From assembly GCA_963796155.1 (NCBI GenBank), contig CAWCKT010000057.1, forward strand, positions 1-64,000: DNA of 64,000 nucleotides, read 5' to 3'. The translations under genes and the position numbers were made by a program. Positions 9,257 to 17,504 of this stretch are shown one piece after another. Every line of letters begins with the position of its first letter. Within the stretch, counting starts at the first letter, position 1. Source of the DNA: AP-15 sp963796155 (GTDB taxonomy: Bacteria > Pseudomonadota > Alphaproteobacteria > ATCC43930 > CGMCC-115725). A model generated the notes under the pieces. That model saw only the letters and a program-made list of their open reading frames with translations, made no database searches and was not told the origin of the DNA.

Positions 9257-9333
9257 GAGCAAAGACCCCTTGTGGCTGATCGCCCCGGAGGCGCGTGCCA
9301 TCGGGGCAAGCCGGTATGACCGGCAAGGGTGAA
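9257..9333 (-). promoter_or_regulatory. Structured 5' leader of rpsF
   Basis: About 80 nt between the likely transcription start and the rpsF ATG. On the mRNA it contains a perfect 6-bp hairpin (GCCGGU-CAU-ACCGGC) followed by a second stem (GCCCCG pairing with CGGGGC around a 14-nt loop ending in CUC) and then the AAGGGG ribosome site. rpsF leaders in many bacteria bind S6:S18 for autoregulation; whether this one carries that motif is an inference. Confidence 0.35.
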
Positions 9334-9339
9334 CAGCGC

Positions 9340-9367
9340 ATTATACAGCAAGCTCTCATCGAGACAA
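9340..9367 (-). promoter_or_regulatory. Promoter of the rpsF operon
   Basis: On the minus strand a consensus -10 TATAAT (9345-9340) is preceded by TTGTCT (9367-9362) with a 16-bp spacer. It sits about 85 bp upstream of the rpsF ATG and is the best housekeeping-type promoter in this gap. Confidence 0.65.
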
Positions 9368-9787
9368 GACGAGCGCCGCGGGGAGGGCGAGGGAGGTTCC
9401 GATACGCGCTTCCCCGACAGGTCGACCCGAAGCGCAACCCACCACTTGAACGCAGCTGCCGCCTGTTCCGCCCGGCACGTGCTTGTATAGACGGCATATG
9501 TGTGATATAGTCAATTACGATATTAGGATGACACGTTGTCAAAATTGGCTCGCGCTGCTCGCAATGACAGTGGTTGGCGGAACGCCGAGAGTACCGATCA
9601 CATATCGACCGAGATGCGCGACGATAATGCTAATAACGCAATATCTGGCGGCGTTGCCGAATTCCGCTGCCGACCCGTTTTGGCAGCCGAAAACCGGCCA
9701 AAAATTCCGCTGCCGGGCGGCGCGCCCGAACGTCTTTCAAGCCCTTTATTTCAAACAATTCTTGGGCGATGGAGGGCCAATTCTTGG

Positions 9788-9809
9788 GGGAAAAAGCGCG
9801 TTTTTTCCC
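9788..9809. repeat. Perfect inverted repeat (possible terminator-like hairpin)
   Basis: GGGAAAAA and TTTTTCCC pair over 8 bp around a GCGCGT loop, 50 bp upstream of the fabD -35 box. It has A/T runs on both arms, but no gene ends close by, so a terminator role is unclear; it may insulate the two divergent promoters. Confidence 0.4.
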
Positions 9810-9858
9810 TGCCGACAGGGAAATCTCGTTCGGGTCCCGTCGTGGCCAAAGCCGGTCC

Positions 9859-9886
9859 TTGACACTGGTGGCAGGGGGGCTATGAC
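9859..9886 (+). promoter_or_regulatory. Promoter of the fab operon
   Basis: Consensus -35 TTGACA (9859-9864), 16-bp spacer, -10 TATGAC (9881-9886), about 45 bp upstream of the fabD ATG. A good sigma70-type match with no competing site in the same stretch. Confidence 0.65.
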
Positions 9887-9931
9887 CACAAGCGGCCGGG
9901 TCCCGGTCGGGGGGTAGGGGACGCGTTCGGA

Positions 9932-10882
9932 ATGAAGCGCGCATTTGTCTTTCCGGGCCAGGGGTCGCAGGCGGTCGGCATGGGGCGCGGCCTCGCCGAA
10001 ACGTTTCGCGCGGCCCGTGACCTCTTCGAGGAAGTCGACGAGGCGCTGTCGCAGCACCTCTCTCGCCTGATGTTCGAAGGGCCGGAAAGCGATCTCGTCT
10101 TGACCGAAAACGCCCAACCCGCGCTGTTGGCGGCAAGCCTCGCGGTGATTCGGGTGCTCGAGGCGGAAGGCGGGCTCGTGTTTGGCCGGCATGTCGCCTA
10201 TGTCGCGGGTCATTCCCTCGGCGAATACTCGGCCTTGGCGGCAGCACGCGCGGTCACGGTCGGCGATGCGGCGCGCCTCGTCAAACTCCGCGGACGCACG
10301 ATGCAAAAGGCCGTCCCTCTCGGCGAGGGGGCGATGGCTGCTCTGCTCGGTCTCGACATCGAGGCGGCGCGGGCGGTCGCCGCGGAGGCGGAGCATAGCG
10401 AGCCGGGCGAGGTTTGTGCGGTCGCGAACGACAATGCCCCGGCGCAGGTCGTCGTCAGCGGTCACCGGCGCGCCGTCGAGCGGGCGGTCGTGATCGCCCG
10501 CGACCACGGCGCACGTCGGTCGATCATTCTTCCGGTCAGCGCACCCTTTCATTGCCCGCTGATGACGCCGGCTGCCGCGGTCATGGAGAAGGCGCTCGAT
10601 AGGGTGGCGCTGCGCCCGCCGCTGGTGCCGCTCGTTGCCAACCTGTCGGCATCCGTCGTCGGCGACCCGGCCGAGATCAAACGCCAACTTGTGGGGCAAA
10701 TTACGGCGATGGTGCGGTGGCGCGAGAGCATGCTGATCTTCGGCACGGCAGAGGTCGAAGAAGTCGCCGAGGTCGGGTCAGGGCATGTGCTGACCGGTCT
10801 CATCCGGCGGATCGACCCTGATTTATCGACGCGTTCCGTCTGCACCCCCGCCGAGGTCGACGCTTTGATCAAAGCATTGTGA
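9932..10882 (+). CDS. fabD: Malonyl-CoA:ACP transacylase
   Basis: Transfers malonyl from CoA to ACP to start type II fatty-acid elongation. 316 residues, with the family N-terminal FPGQGSQ (7-13) and the nucleophile motif GHSLGEY (catalytic Ser95). The active-site His lies in the SAPFHCPL segment near residue 208. First gene of fabD-fabG-acpP-fabF, with its own promoter 45 bp upstream. Confidence 0.97.
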   Translation: MKRAFVFPGQGSQAVGMGRGLAETFRAARDLFEEVDEALSQHLSRLMFEGPESDLVLTENAQPALLAASLAVIRVLEAEGGLVFGRHVAYVAGHSLGEYSALAAARAVTVGDAARLVKLRGRTMQKAVPLGEGAMAALLGLDIEAARAVAAEAEHSEPGEVCAVANDNAPAQVVVSGHRRAVERAVVIARDHGARRSIILPVSAPFHCPLMTPAAAVMEKALDRVALRPPLVPLVANLSASVVGDPAEIKRQLVGQITAMVRWRESMLIFGTAEVEEVAEVGSGHVLTGLIRRIDPDLSTRSVCTPAEVDALIKAL

Positions 10883-10947
10883 GGCTCGGAATGGAGCATC
10901 GTCACGCGCCGGCGCCGGTCACGAGCAGAGGCGACTAGGGTCGAGCG

Positions 10948-11685
10948 ATGTTCGATCTATCGGGCCAGACCGCGCTGGTGACTGGAGCCTCCGGCGGGAT
11001 CGGCGGAGCAATTGCCCGGGCGCTGCACCGCCGGGGCGCGCAGGTGATGCTCAGCGGCACACGGCGCACCGCGCTGAACGCGCTAGCAGACGAACTCGGC
11101 GAGCGCGCCCATGTCGGGTTGGCCGACCTTGCCGACCCAGCTGCCGCGGATCAGCTGGTCAAGGACGCCGAGACGACGATGGGGCGGATCGACATTCTCG
11201 TCAACAATGCGGGGATCACCCGCGACGCGCTGGCGCTGCGGATGAGTGATGAAGCCTGGCAGACCGTCATCGAGGTCAACTTGACCGCTGCCTTTCGGCT
11301 GACGCGTGCGGTTCTGCGCGGCATGGTGCGGCGGCGGCATGGTCGGGTGATCGGGGTGACCTCGGTTGTCGCGTTGACCGGCAATGCAGGACAAGCGAAC
11401 TATTCGGCGGCAAAGGCCGCCATGATCGGCATGTCGAAATCGATCGCCGCCGAGATCGCGGGGCGCGGCATCACCGCGAACTGCGTCGCGCCGGGTGTGA
11501 TCGCCACCACGATGACGGACCACTTGTCGGCGGAACAGCGCGGGCGGCTTCTCGGGGCGATTCCTGCCGGTCGGTTCGGCGCCCCCGAAGACGTGGCCGC
11601 CGCCGTCGTCTTTCTGGCGAGCGCCGAGGCCGCCTATGTCACGGGTCAAACCTTGCACGTGAATGGCGGCATGGCCATGGTATAG
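10948..11685 (+). CDS. fabG: 3-oxoacyl-ACP reductase
   Basis: NADPH-dependent short-chain dehydrogenase that reduces 3-ketoacyl-ACP in fatty-acid synthesis. 245 residues with the cofactor motif TGASGGIGGA (12-21), NNAG (86-89), and the catalytic tetrad Asn111, Ser139, Tyr152, Lys156 (YSAAK). Lies 65 bp after fabD and upstream of acpP, the standard order, which supports FabG over other SDR members. Confidence 0.96.
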   Translation: MFDLSGQTALVTGASGGIGGAIARALHRRGAQVMLSGTRRTALNALADELGERAHVGLADLADPAAADQLVKDAETTMGRIDILVNNAGITRDALALRMSDEAWQTVIEVNLTAAFRLTRAVLRGMVRRRHGRVIGVTSVVALTGNAGQANYSAAKAAMIGMSKSIAAEIAGRGITANCVAPGVIATTMTDHLSAEQRGRLLGAIPAGRFGAPEDVAAAVVFLASAEAAYVTGQTLHVNGGMAMV

Positions 11686-11853
11686 AATCGGGGTGCTCAG
11701 CCGCCGCTCAGCTGAACTGGCACGGACGGCGAAATCGTGTTATGTGACGCGCGCCTTCAATGCGCCCCCGGTGGCGACACCGAGACGTCGGATGGCGCCG
11801 GAAGTCCTGTGCCGATAGCGACTCTCTAAGCAATCCAACGAGGAAAAGAACGG

Positions 11854-12087
11854 ATGAGTGACGTCAACGATCGGGTCAAGAAGATCGTCGTCGAACATTT
11901 GGGCGTCGACGAATCGAAGGTGACCGAAAACGCCAGTTTTATCGACGATCTGGGCGCCGACAGCCTCGACACGGTCGAACTCGTAATGGCCTTCGAGGAG
12001 GAATTCGGGTGCGAGATCCCGGATGATGCGGCCGAGAAGATCGTGACGGTCAAGGATGCCGTCAACTTCATCGAAGCGCACAGCTGA
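11854..12087 (+). CDS. acpP: Acyl carrier protein
   Basis: 77-residue acidic carrier whose Ser37 in GADSLDTVELV receives the 4'-phosphopantetheine arm. Length and sequence are typical. It is preceded by a 168-bp gap, longer than other gaps in the operon, consistent with an additional promoter often found before acpP; no clean consensus is visible there. A GAGGAAAAG ribosome site precedes the ATG. Confidence 0.98.
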   Translation: MSDVNDRVKKIVVEHLGVDESKVTENASFIDDLGADSLDTVELVMAFEEEFGCEIPDDAAEKIVTVKDAVNFIEAHS

Positions 12088-12182
12088 GCCCTTCGATCTG
12101 CTGTTACTCCCGGACTTGTCATCTGCTGGTCGCCCGGGCTTGCGTGTGACCATTTGCCCATCCAATCGACCGCGAGATTAGG

Positions 12183-13445
12183 ATGCGGCGCGTCGTCGTG
12201 ACCGGCATGGGGCTCGTGACCCCCCTCGGTATCGGCCTCGAGCGGAACTGGAGCAAACTGACCGCCGGCGAATCGGGGATTCGCGCGATCCAATCCTTCG
12301 ATGTGTCGGACCTGCCGGCCAAAATCGCCGCGCAAGTGCCGCGTGGCGACACCGTTGCGGGATTGTTCAATGCCGACGATTGGGTGCCGCCCAAGGATCA
12401 GCGCAAGATGGACGGGTTTATCATCTTTGCGCTGGCGGCGGCCGCTCAGGCCGTGGTGGATGCCGACTGGCTCCCTCAGGGTGAGGAGGCCCGCGAGCGC
12501 ACCGGTGTCATTATCGGCTCCGGGATCGGCGGACTTCCGGGAATCACCGAAGGGGCGCTGATCTTGCACGAGCGCGGCCCACGCCGCCTATCGCCGTTTT
12601 TCATTCCGGCCAATCTCATCAATCTTGCCTCCGGGCATGTATCGATCCGTTATGGGTTTACCGGACCTAACCATGCGGTAGTCACGGCTTGCTCGAGCGG
12701 GGCGCATGCCATCGGCGATGCGGCCCGAATGATCATGCTGGACGATGCAGATGTGATGGTTTGCGGCGGCACCGAGGCGGCGGTCTGCCGTTTGGGTCTG
12801 ACGGGCTTTGCTGCGGCCCGCGCGCTTTCGACGGGGTTCAACGACGATCCGCCGCGGGCCTCGCGTCCCTGGGACCGGGAACGCGACGGTTTCGTGATGG
12901 GCGAAGGCGCCGGGATTCTCGTCCTTGAGGAGTACCGGCACGCAAGGCAACGTGGGGCGAAGATTTATGCCGAGGTGATCGGCTACGGGATGTCTTCGGA
13001 CGCCTTTCACTTGACCGCTCCGGCGGAGGACGGCAAGGGCGCCTTTCGGTCGATGCGCAACGCCCTGAGGCGCGCCGGTCTCGCAGCGGACAAAATCGAT
13101 TATATCAACGCCCACGGCACCTCGACCCCGCTTGGCGACGAGATCGAGCTCGGTGCCGTCAAACGACTGTTCGGCGACCACGCTTACGAACTGTCGATGT
13201 CCTCGACGAAATCGGCGATCGGACATCTGCTCGGCGCCGCCGGGAGCGTCGAGGCAATCTTCTCGATCCTGGCTATTCGCGACGGGGTGGTACCGCCGAC
13301 TCTGAACCTCGACAACCCCTCTGCGTCCTGTGACATCGATTTGGTACCGAAACAAGCGAAGGAGCGGAAGGTGAACCATGTGCTTTCCAATTCCTTCGGC
13401 TTCGGCGGCACCAATGCGTCCCTGATCTTCGCCGGTCCGCCCTGA
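12183..13445 (+). CDS. fabF: 3-oxoacyl-ACP synthase II
   Basis: Condensing enzyme extending acyl-ACP with malonyl-ACP. 420 residues with the Cys-His-His triad Cys170 (TACSSGAH), His311 (NAHGTSTPLGD) and His348 (KSAIGHLLGA), plus Lys343. It follows acpP after 95 bp and precedes mltG by 23 bp. Full length, no anomalies. Confidence 0.97.
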   Translation: MRRVVVTGMGLVTPLGIGLERNWSKLTAGESGIRAIQSFDVSDLPAKIAAQVPRGDTVAGLFNADDWVPPKDQRKMDGFIIFALAAAAQAVVDADWLPQGEEARERTGVIIGSGIGGLPGITEGALILHERGPRRLSPFFIPANLINLASGHVSIRYGFTGPNHAVVTACSSGAHAIGDAARMIMLDDADVMVCGGTEAAVCRLGLTGFAAARALSTGFNDDPPRASRPWDRERDGFVMGEGAGILVLEEYRHARQRGAKIYAEVIGYGMSSDAFHLTAPAEDGKGAFRSMRNALRRAGLAADKIDYINAHGTSTPLGDEIELGAVKRLFGDHAYELSMSSTKSAIGHLLGAAGSVEAIFSILAIRDGVVPPTLNLDNPSASCDIDLVPKQAKERKVNHVLSNSFGFGGTNASLIFAGPP

Positions 13446-13468
13446 GCGCAGGCTGACGACACTATAAG

Positions 13469-14491
13469 ATGAGCGGTTTCCTTCGCCTGCTGGGTTGGCC
13501 GATGCTTGCTGCCTCGGCAATCCTGGCGATAGTCGCCGGTGCCGGCTATTGGCTCTACCGGGATATGACCGTACCGGGTCCGCTCGCCGAACCACGCACG
13601 ATCGTGGTGCCGGCCCACACCGGGCTTGCCGGGGTCGCTGCACTGTTGGCGGGAGAGGGGGTCGTCCGGCACCGCCTCTCGTTCGAACTCGGCGCCGTGC
13701 TGTCGGGCTATGGTTCCGCGCTGCTTGCTGGTGAGTACGAATTCCCAGCTGGAGCGAGCCCGCTCGCAGCGATCCAGATGCTTGCCAGCGGGAGGACCGT
13801 CAGGCATCGGCTGACGATCCCCGAGGGGTTGACGAGCACCGAAGCCTGGGCGCTGGTGCGCAGCGCCCCCGCGCTCGATGGCGATCCGGGCGTGCCGCCG
13901 CCCGAGGGCGTGCTGATGCCCGAAACCTATGTATACAGCTACGGCGAGCAGCGCAAAGACATGCTCGATCGTATGCAGCGAGCGATGGCCCATGCGCTCG
14001 CCGCGGCCTGGGCGGAGCGCCGGGCCGAGTTGCCGCTGGCCACCCCGCGAGAGGTTCTGATCCTCGCCTCGCTGATCGAGAAGGAAGCCTCGCGAGCGGA
14101 CGAGCGGGCGCGCATCGCCTCCGTCTTTGTCAATCGGCTGCGGCTGGGCATGCCACTTCAATCGGACCCGACCGTGATCTATGCACTGCGTGAGGCGGGC
14201 CGGATGAAGCTCGACCGCTCGCTGACTCGCGCCGACCTCTCGATCTCTTCGCCCTATAATACCTATCTCAACAAAGGACTGCCGCCCGGTCCAATCGACA
14301 ATCCAGGGTCTGCGGCGCTGCGTGCCGCCGCCCGACCGGCACCGACCGACGACCTCTACTTCGTAGCCGACGGGGCCGGCGGGCATGTTTTTGCCACGAC
14401 CCTCGCCGAACATAACCGCAACGTCGCCCTATACCGCCGCAGCGCATCGGCCGACCCTGTTGCGGTGGGAGAAGGGCGAAACGTTCCGTAG
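13469..14491 (+). CDS. mltG: Endolytic murein transglycosylase MltG (YceG family)
   Basis: Membrane-anchored enzyme that cleaves nascent glycan strands and sets chain length. 340 residues: one N-terminal membrane segment (about 8-30), a LysM-like region, then the YceG domain with the LIEKEA active-site motif (202-207, catalytic Glu) and QSDPTVIY (231-238). Its place after fabF is conserved in alphaproteobacteria. Confidence 0.94.
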   Translation: MSGFLRLLGWPMLAASAILAIVAGAGYWLYRDMTVPGPLAEPRTIVVPAHTGLAGVAALLAGEGVVRHRLSFELGAVLSGYGSALLAGEYEFPAGASPLAAIQMLASGRTVRHRLTIPEGLTSTEAWALVRSAPALDGDPGVPPPEGVLMPETYVYSYGEQRKDMLDRMQRAMAHALAAAWAERRAELPLATPREVLILASLIEKEASRADERARIASVFVNRLRLGMPLQSDPTVIYALREAGRMKLDRSLTRADLSISSPYNTYLNKGLPPGPIDNPGSAALRAAARPAPTDDLYFVADGAGGHVFATTLAEHNRNVALYRRSASADPVAVGEGRNVP

Positions 14492-14592
14492 CCCCGACGG
14501 CGGAGCGGCCCGCCGTTGTTGCCGTCGCCGGCTGTCGCTATAACCACGTGGTGGCGACAGGCGGGAGAGCGACAAAGGTGAGCGCGGCCAGC

Positions 14593-15459
14593 ATGACGGG
14601 GTTCGCGCGGGCGGAGGGCCACGGGTTCGGCATCTCCTGGGTCTGGGAGATGAAGAGCGTCAACGGCAAGTCGCTCGATCTGCGGCTTCGGCTGATCTCT
14701 GGGTTCGATGCGCTCGAACCGCAGCTTCGTGCCACGCTGGCGGAGCGCTTCCGGCGCGGCAATTTCTCCGCGAGCCTCGCCATCACCCGGACCGCGCCGG
14801 CGGTGGTGCGCGTCAACCGCGAGGCATTGGCCCAACTCGTCGCGCTGATGAGCGAGCTCGCGGGCGAGATCGAGGCGGCGCCGCCGCGGCTCGATGGCCT
14901 GCTGGCGCTGCGTGGCGTGGTCGAAACGGTCGAGGACGAGGACGACACGCTGCTCGAGGATCGCAGGCTCGCGGTGCTCGGCAGTTGGACGACCGCGCTC
15001 GACCGTTTGGCGGCCGCCAGAGCCGAGGAGGGCGCGCGACTCGCCGTGTTGTTGCACGGCCAGATCGAGGAGATGTTGGCGCTCGTCCACGACGCGGAGG
15101 GATGCGCGGCAGTTCAGCCGGCCGCGATCCGCGAGAGACTGCAGACGGCGCTGGCGAGCCTCGCCGATCTGGTCCCGGCAATGCCGGAAGAGCGGATCGC
15201 CCAGGAGATGGCGCTGCTGGTGGCCCGTTCCGACATTCGCGAGGAGCTCGAGCGGCTGCGCGCGCATCTCGACCAGGCGGACGATTTGCTGCGGCAGGCA
15301 GACGCCGTCGGCCGCCGCCTCGATTTCCTGTGCCAAGAACTCAACCGCGAGGCCAACACGCTGTGCTCGAAATCGGCCGATATCGAGCTGACCCGCATCG
15401 GCCTGTCGCTCAAGGCCGCCGTCGAGCAGTTTCGAGAGCAGGTGCAGAACATCGAATGA
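14593..15459 (+). CDS. yicC: YicC family protein (endoribonuclease-like)
   Basis: YicC-type protein; E. coli YicC is an endoribonuclease linked to small-RNA turnover. The ATG at 14593 gives the typical N-terminus MTGFARAEG, about 288 residues; a GTG at 14578 with GGGAG upstream is an alternative start. The C-terminal block with FLCQELNREANTLCSKSAD is diagnostic. It follows mltG after about 100 bp. In related genomes gmk usually comes next, but here a transposase remnant begins directly after the stop. Confidence 0.92.
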   Translation: MTGFARAEGHGFGISWVWEMKSVNGKSLDLRLRLISGFDALEPQLRATLAERFRRGNFSASLAITRTAPAVVRVNREALAQLVALMSELAGEIEAAPPRLDGLLALRGVVETVEDEDDTLLEDRRLAVLGSWTTALDRLAAARAEEGARLAVLLHGQIEEMLALVHDAEGCAAVQPAAIRERLQTALASLADLVPAMPEERIAQEMALLVARSDIREELERLRAHLDQADDLLRQADAVGRRLDFLCQELNREANTLCSKSADIELTRIGLSLKAAVEQFREQVQNIE

Positions 15460-15995
15460 GAATCCGACGCCTCGGGCTTCTCCTCACCTCTGAGCGAGCG
15501 GCCGGAATACCCGCTCGACGGCCTGATCGAGATCGATGAGAGCTATTATGGGGGCCGCGGCAAGCCCGAGAGCCGCGGCCGCGGCCTCACCGATCCGAAT
15601 AAGAGCCTGATGGCGATCGCGGTCGAAACCGTCCCGGCCTCGCCGTGGCAGGGCGAGGGAATCAAGAAGAGCCACTTTGTCGCCGGCAGCGCCCGCATCG
15701 CCGTACTGCCCGCCGCCACCGCGGCGGATCTGGGCGGCTTTGTCCGCGGCGCAGCCAAGCCCGGCGCCCGCATCATCACTGATGGTCTGAAGAGCTACCA
15801 TGGCCTCGCCGACAGCTTCCGCCACTACTCGATCGTCCAGGACGGCGGCAAAAACGCCGATGCCGTGCTGCCCATCGTCCATGTCCTGTTCAGCAACGTG
15901 AAGACCTGGCTCAACGGCACCTTCCACGGCGTCAGCGCCAAGCATCTGCCGCGCTATGCGCGCGAGTGGAACTACCGCTTCAATCGCCGCGCTAC
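15460..15995 (+). pseudogene. Truncated IS1595-type (ISXO2-like) transposase remnant
   Basis: An open stretch, in frame with the yicC stop, encodes the catalytic half of an ISXO2/IS1595 transposase: first Asp in EIDESYYGGRGK (about 15533), second Asp in TDGLKSYHGL (about 15780) and the Glu of EWNYRFNRR (about 15966). The N-terminal zinc-ribbon half is missing. The homology stops at about 15995, exactly where the convergent kinase gene ends. The only internal ATG start (15610) would leave out the first catalytic Asp, so this is a relic. No terminal inverted repeats were found. Confidence 0.85.
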
Positions 15996-16571
15996 CTATA
16001 GATCTTTTTCATCATCGCGCCACGCATGGTATGCGGCGCTCACCATTGCTGTCACTGTTCTCAAATCGTTGTGCTTTGTACTGACTACAATGTCGAAATT
16101 GAACGGATCGGTCGGGTTGACTCCGTAGAGCGCAGCATACCGCCTCTGCTCGCTTGCAAATCTGCGATCTATGCTTTTGCGCACTTCCTGAACGGATGTC
16201 GCATCCTCGCTCATTCGTCCTTCTTCTTGCAGATGATTGAAGATGCGTTCGGCGGCCGTATCCGGGTCGAGCACGAGAAAAACCTTGAACGAAAACGGCA
16301 TCCAATGCCACGCCATGCGCAAATCAATGACGAGCTTCTCGTCTGCGCGGTACATCTCTTGAAGTAAATGATCTACTTTGAGATCGATATCCCGCTGCAC
16401 CTCGGCTGAAATATTCATCGCTTCAATGGATTCTCCCCGCTCGACCGCGAGTTGCCGAAAAAGATCACCGGACGAAAAATGTCGAAATCCAAGTGCAGAG
16501 GCAACGGCCTTCGCGGTCGAGGATTTTCCTGATCCAAGCGATCCCGCGATGGTTATGATCCGCTTTTTCAT
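15996..16571 (-). CDS. Cytidylate-kinase-like nucleoside monophosphate kinase
   Basis: 191-residue P-loop kinase with GSLGSGKS (10-17), then the SSGDLFRQLA block that resembles CMP-kinase substrate-binding segments. It is shorter than bacterial Cmk (about 220-230) and closer in layout to short archaeal-type cytidylate kinases. It is clearly more A+T-rich than its neighbours and stands alone next to a transposase remnant, so transfer is likely. Its position is where gmk is expected, but the sequence is not guanylate-kinase-like. Substrate is not established; a (d)CMP or other small-molecule kinase role is inferred. Confidence 0.72.
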   Translation of the reverse strand: MKKRIITIAGSLGSGKSSTAKAVASALGFRHFSSGDLFRQLAVERGESIEAMNISAEVQRDIDLKVDHLLQEMYRADEKLVIDLRMAWHWMPFSFKVFLVLDPDTAAERIFNHLQEEGRMSEDATSVQEVRKSIDRRFASEQRRYAALYGVNPTDPFNFDIVVSTKHNDLRTVTAMVSAAYHAWRDDEKDL

Positions 16572-16635
16572 TCGCTAATACTCGCGGGCGGGGATCTGTG
16601 CGTCAATCTTCTTAACCAGATCGAGTTCGCAACGA

Positions 16636-17475
16636 TCAAAAGCTCTGATTATGCTCCAGGGCCCGCGCGAGCGCGCAGAACTGGGCTACCGAGAGCTCCT
16701 CGGCGCGCGCCGTTGGGGCAATGCCCGAGCGCTCAAGGATGGTCTCCACTGCGATCTCGAGCGGCTTCAGACTGGTGCGCAGCATCTTGCGGCGTTGGCC
16801 GAACGCGGCGGCGGTGACGCGCTCGAGTGCAGGCTTTGTCGCAGCTGCAAGCGGCTCGCCCCGGGGAAGGATCGCGACGACGCTCGAGGTAACCTTTGGA
16901 GGTGGCAGGAAAGCGCGGGCCGCCACATCGAACAAGATCCGTGGATCGGCGACCCATTGAACCAACACCGAAAGCCGTCCATACGAGTTGCTGCGCGGCC
17001 CCGCGACCAGCCGCTCCGCCACCTCGCGCTGAAACATCAACGTTAGGCTCTCATATTCGCGGATCCGCGCGAGCCAGCCAAGGAGGAGCCTCGTGGAGAT
17101 GTTGTACGGCAGATTTGCGACAATCTTTCGGGGCGCCGGCGAGAGCGCCGCCGGGTCGAGTTCGAGCGCGTCGCCGGCCACGAGTTCGAGGCGCCCGGGA
17201 TACACCGCCGCAAGCTCGCCCAGCGCCGCGAGACAACGCCGGTCGCGTTCGATAGCGACGACCATCCGCGCGCCGCCGGCGAGCAACGCCCGCGTCAGAC
17301 CACCGGGTCCGGGACCGATCTCGACGACCGTATGATTGTCGAGCGGCCCCGCCGCCCGGGCGATCCGACCGGTCAAGTTGAGGTCGAGCAGGAAATTCTG
17401 ACCAAGGCGCCTATGCGCGATAATACCGTGTCGTGCGATGACTTCGCGCAGTGGCGGCAGCGCGGCCGCGCTCAA
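16636..17475 (-). CDS. ksgA: 16S rRNA dimethyladenosine transferase
   Basis: SAM-dependent enzyme that dimethylates the two adenosines near the 3' end of 16S rRNA. The TTG at 17475 is the best start: it gives a family-like N-terminus (LPPLREVIARHG, then LGQNFLLD at 24-31) and about 279 residues. The reading frame is open much further upstream, but that part overlaps pdxA in another frame. SAM motif VEIGPGPGGLT begins near residue 51 and NLPYNIS is the catalytic motif IV. Its start is just downstream of the pdxA stop, suggesting co-translation. Confidence 0.94.
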   Translation of the reverse strand: MSAAALPPLREVIARHGIIAHRRLGQNFLLDLNLTGRIARAAGPLDNHTVVEIGPGPGGLTRALLAGGARMVVAIERDRRCLAALGELAAVYPGRLELVAGDALELDPAALSPAPRKIVANLPYNISTRLLLGWLARIREYESLTLMFQREVAERLVAGPRSNSYGRLSVLVQWVADPRILFDVAARAFLPPPKVTSSVVAILPRGEPLAAATKPALERVTAAAFGQRRKMLRTSLKPLEIAVETILERSGIAPTARAEELSVAQFCALARALEHNQSF

Positions 17476-17504
17476 GTTGGACGACGGGGTTTTGCTCGAA
17501 GGTT

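Larger units (their letters stand above)
9255..9931. other. Gene-free divergent control region between rpsF and fabD
   Basis: 677 bp without a credible gene. It holds the rpsF promoter and leader at its left end and the fabD promoter at its right end. The middle (about 9480-9640) is visibly richer in A+T than its surroundings. A 13-bp direct repeat (AATTCCGCTGCCG) occurs at 9660-9672 and 9703-9715, and a perfect hairpin at 9788-9809. Small open frames here have no recognisable product or start signal. Confidence 0.6.

Noticed and set aside
9483..9917. Small open frames in the rpsF-fabD gap
   Set aside because: No ribosome site or recognisable product; they overlap promoter elements.
11686..11853. 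Promoter-like boxes before acpP
   Set aside because: The best pair (TGGCAC and TATGTG with a 17-bp gap) matches the consensus too poorly to report.
12588..14413. Minus-strand frames opposite fabF and mltG
   Set aside because: Antisense shadows with biased composition and no motif.
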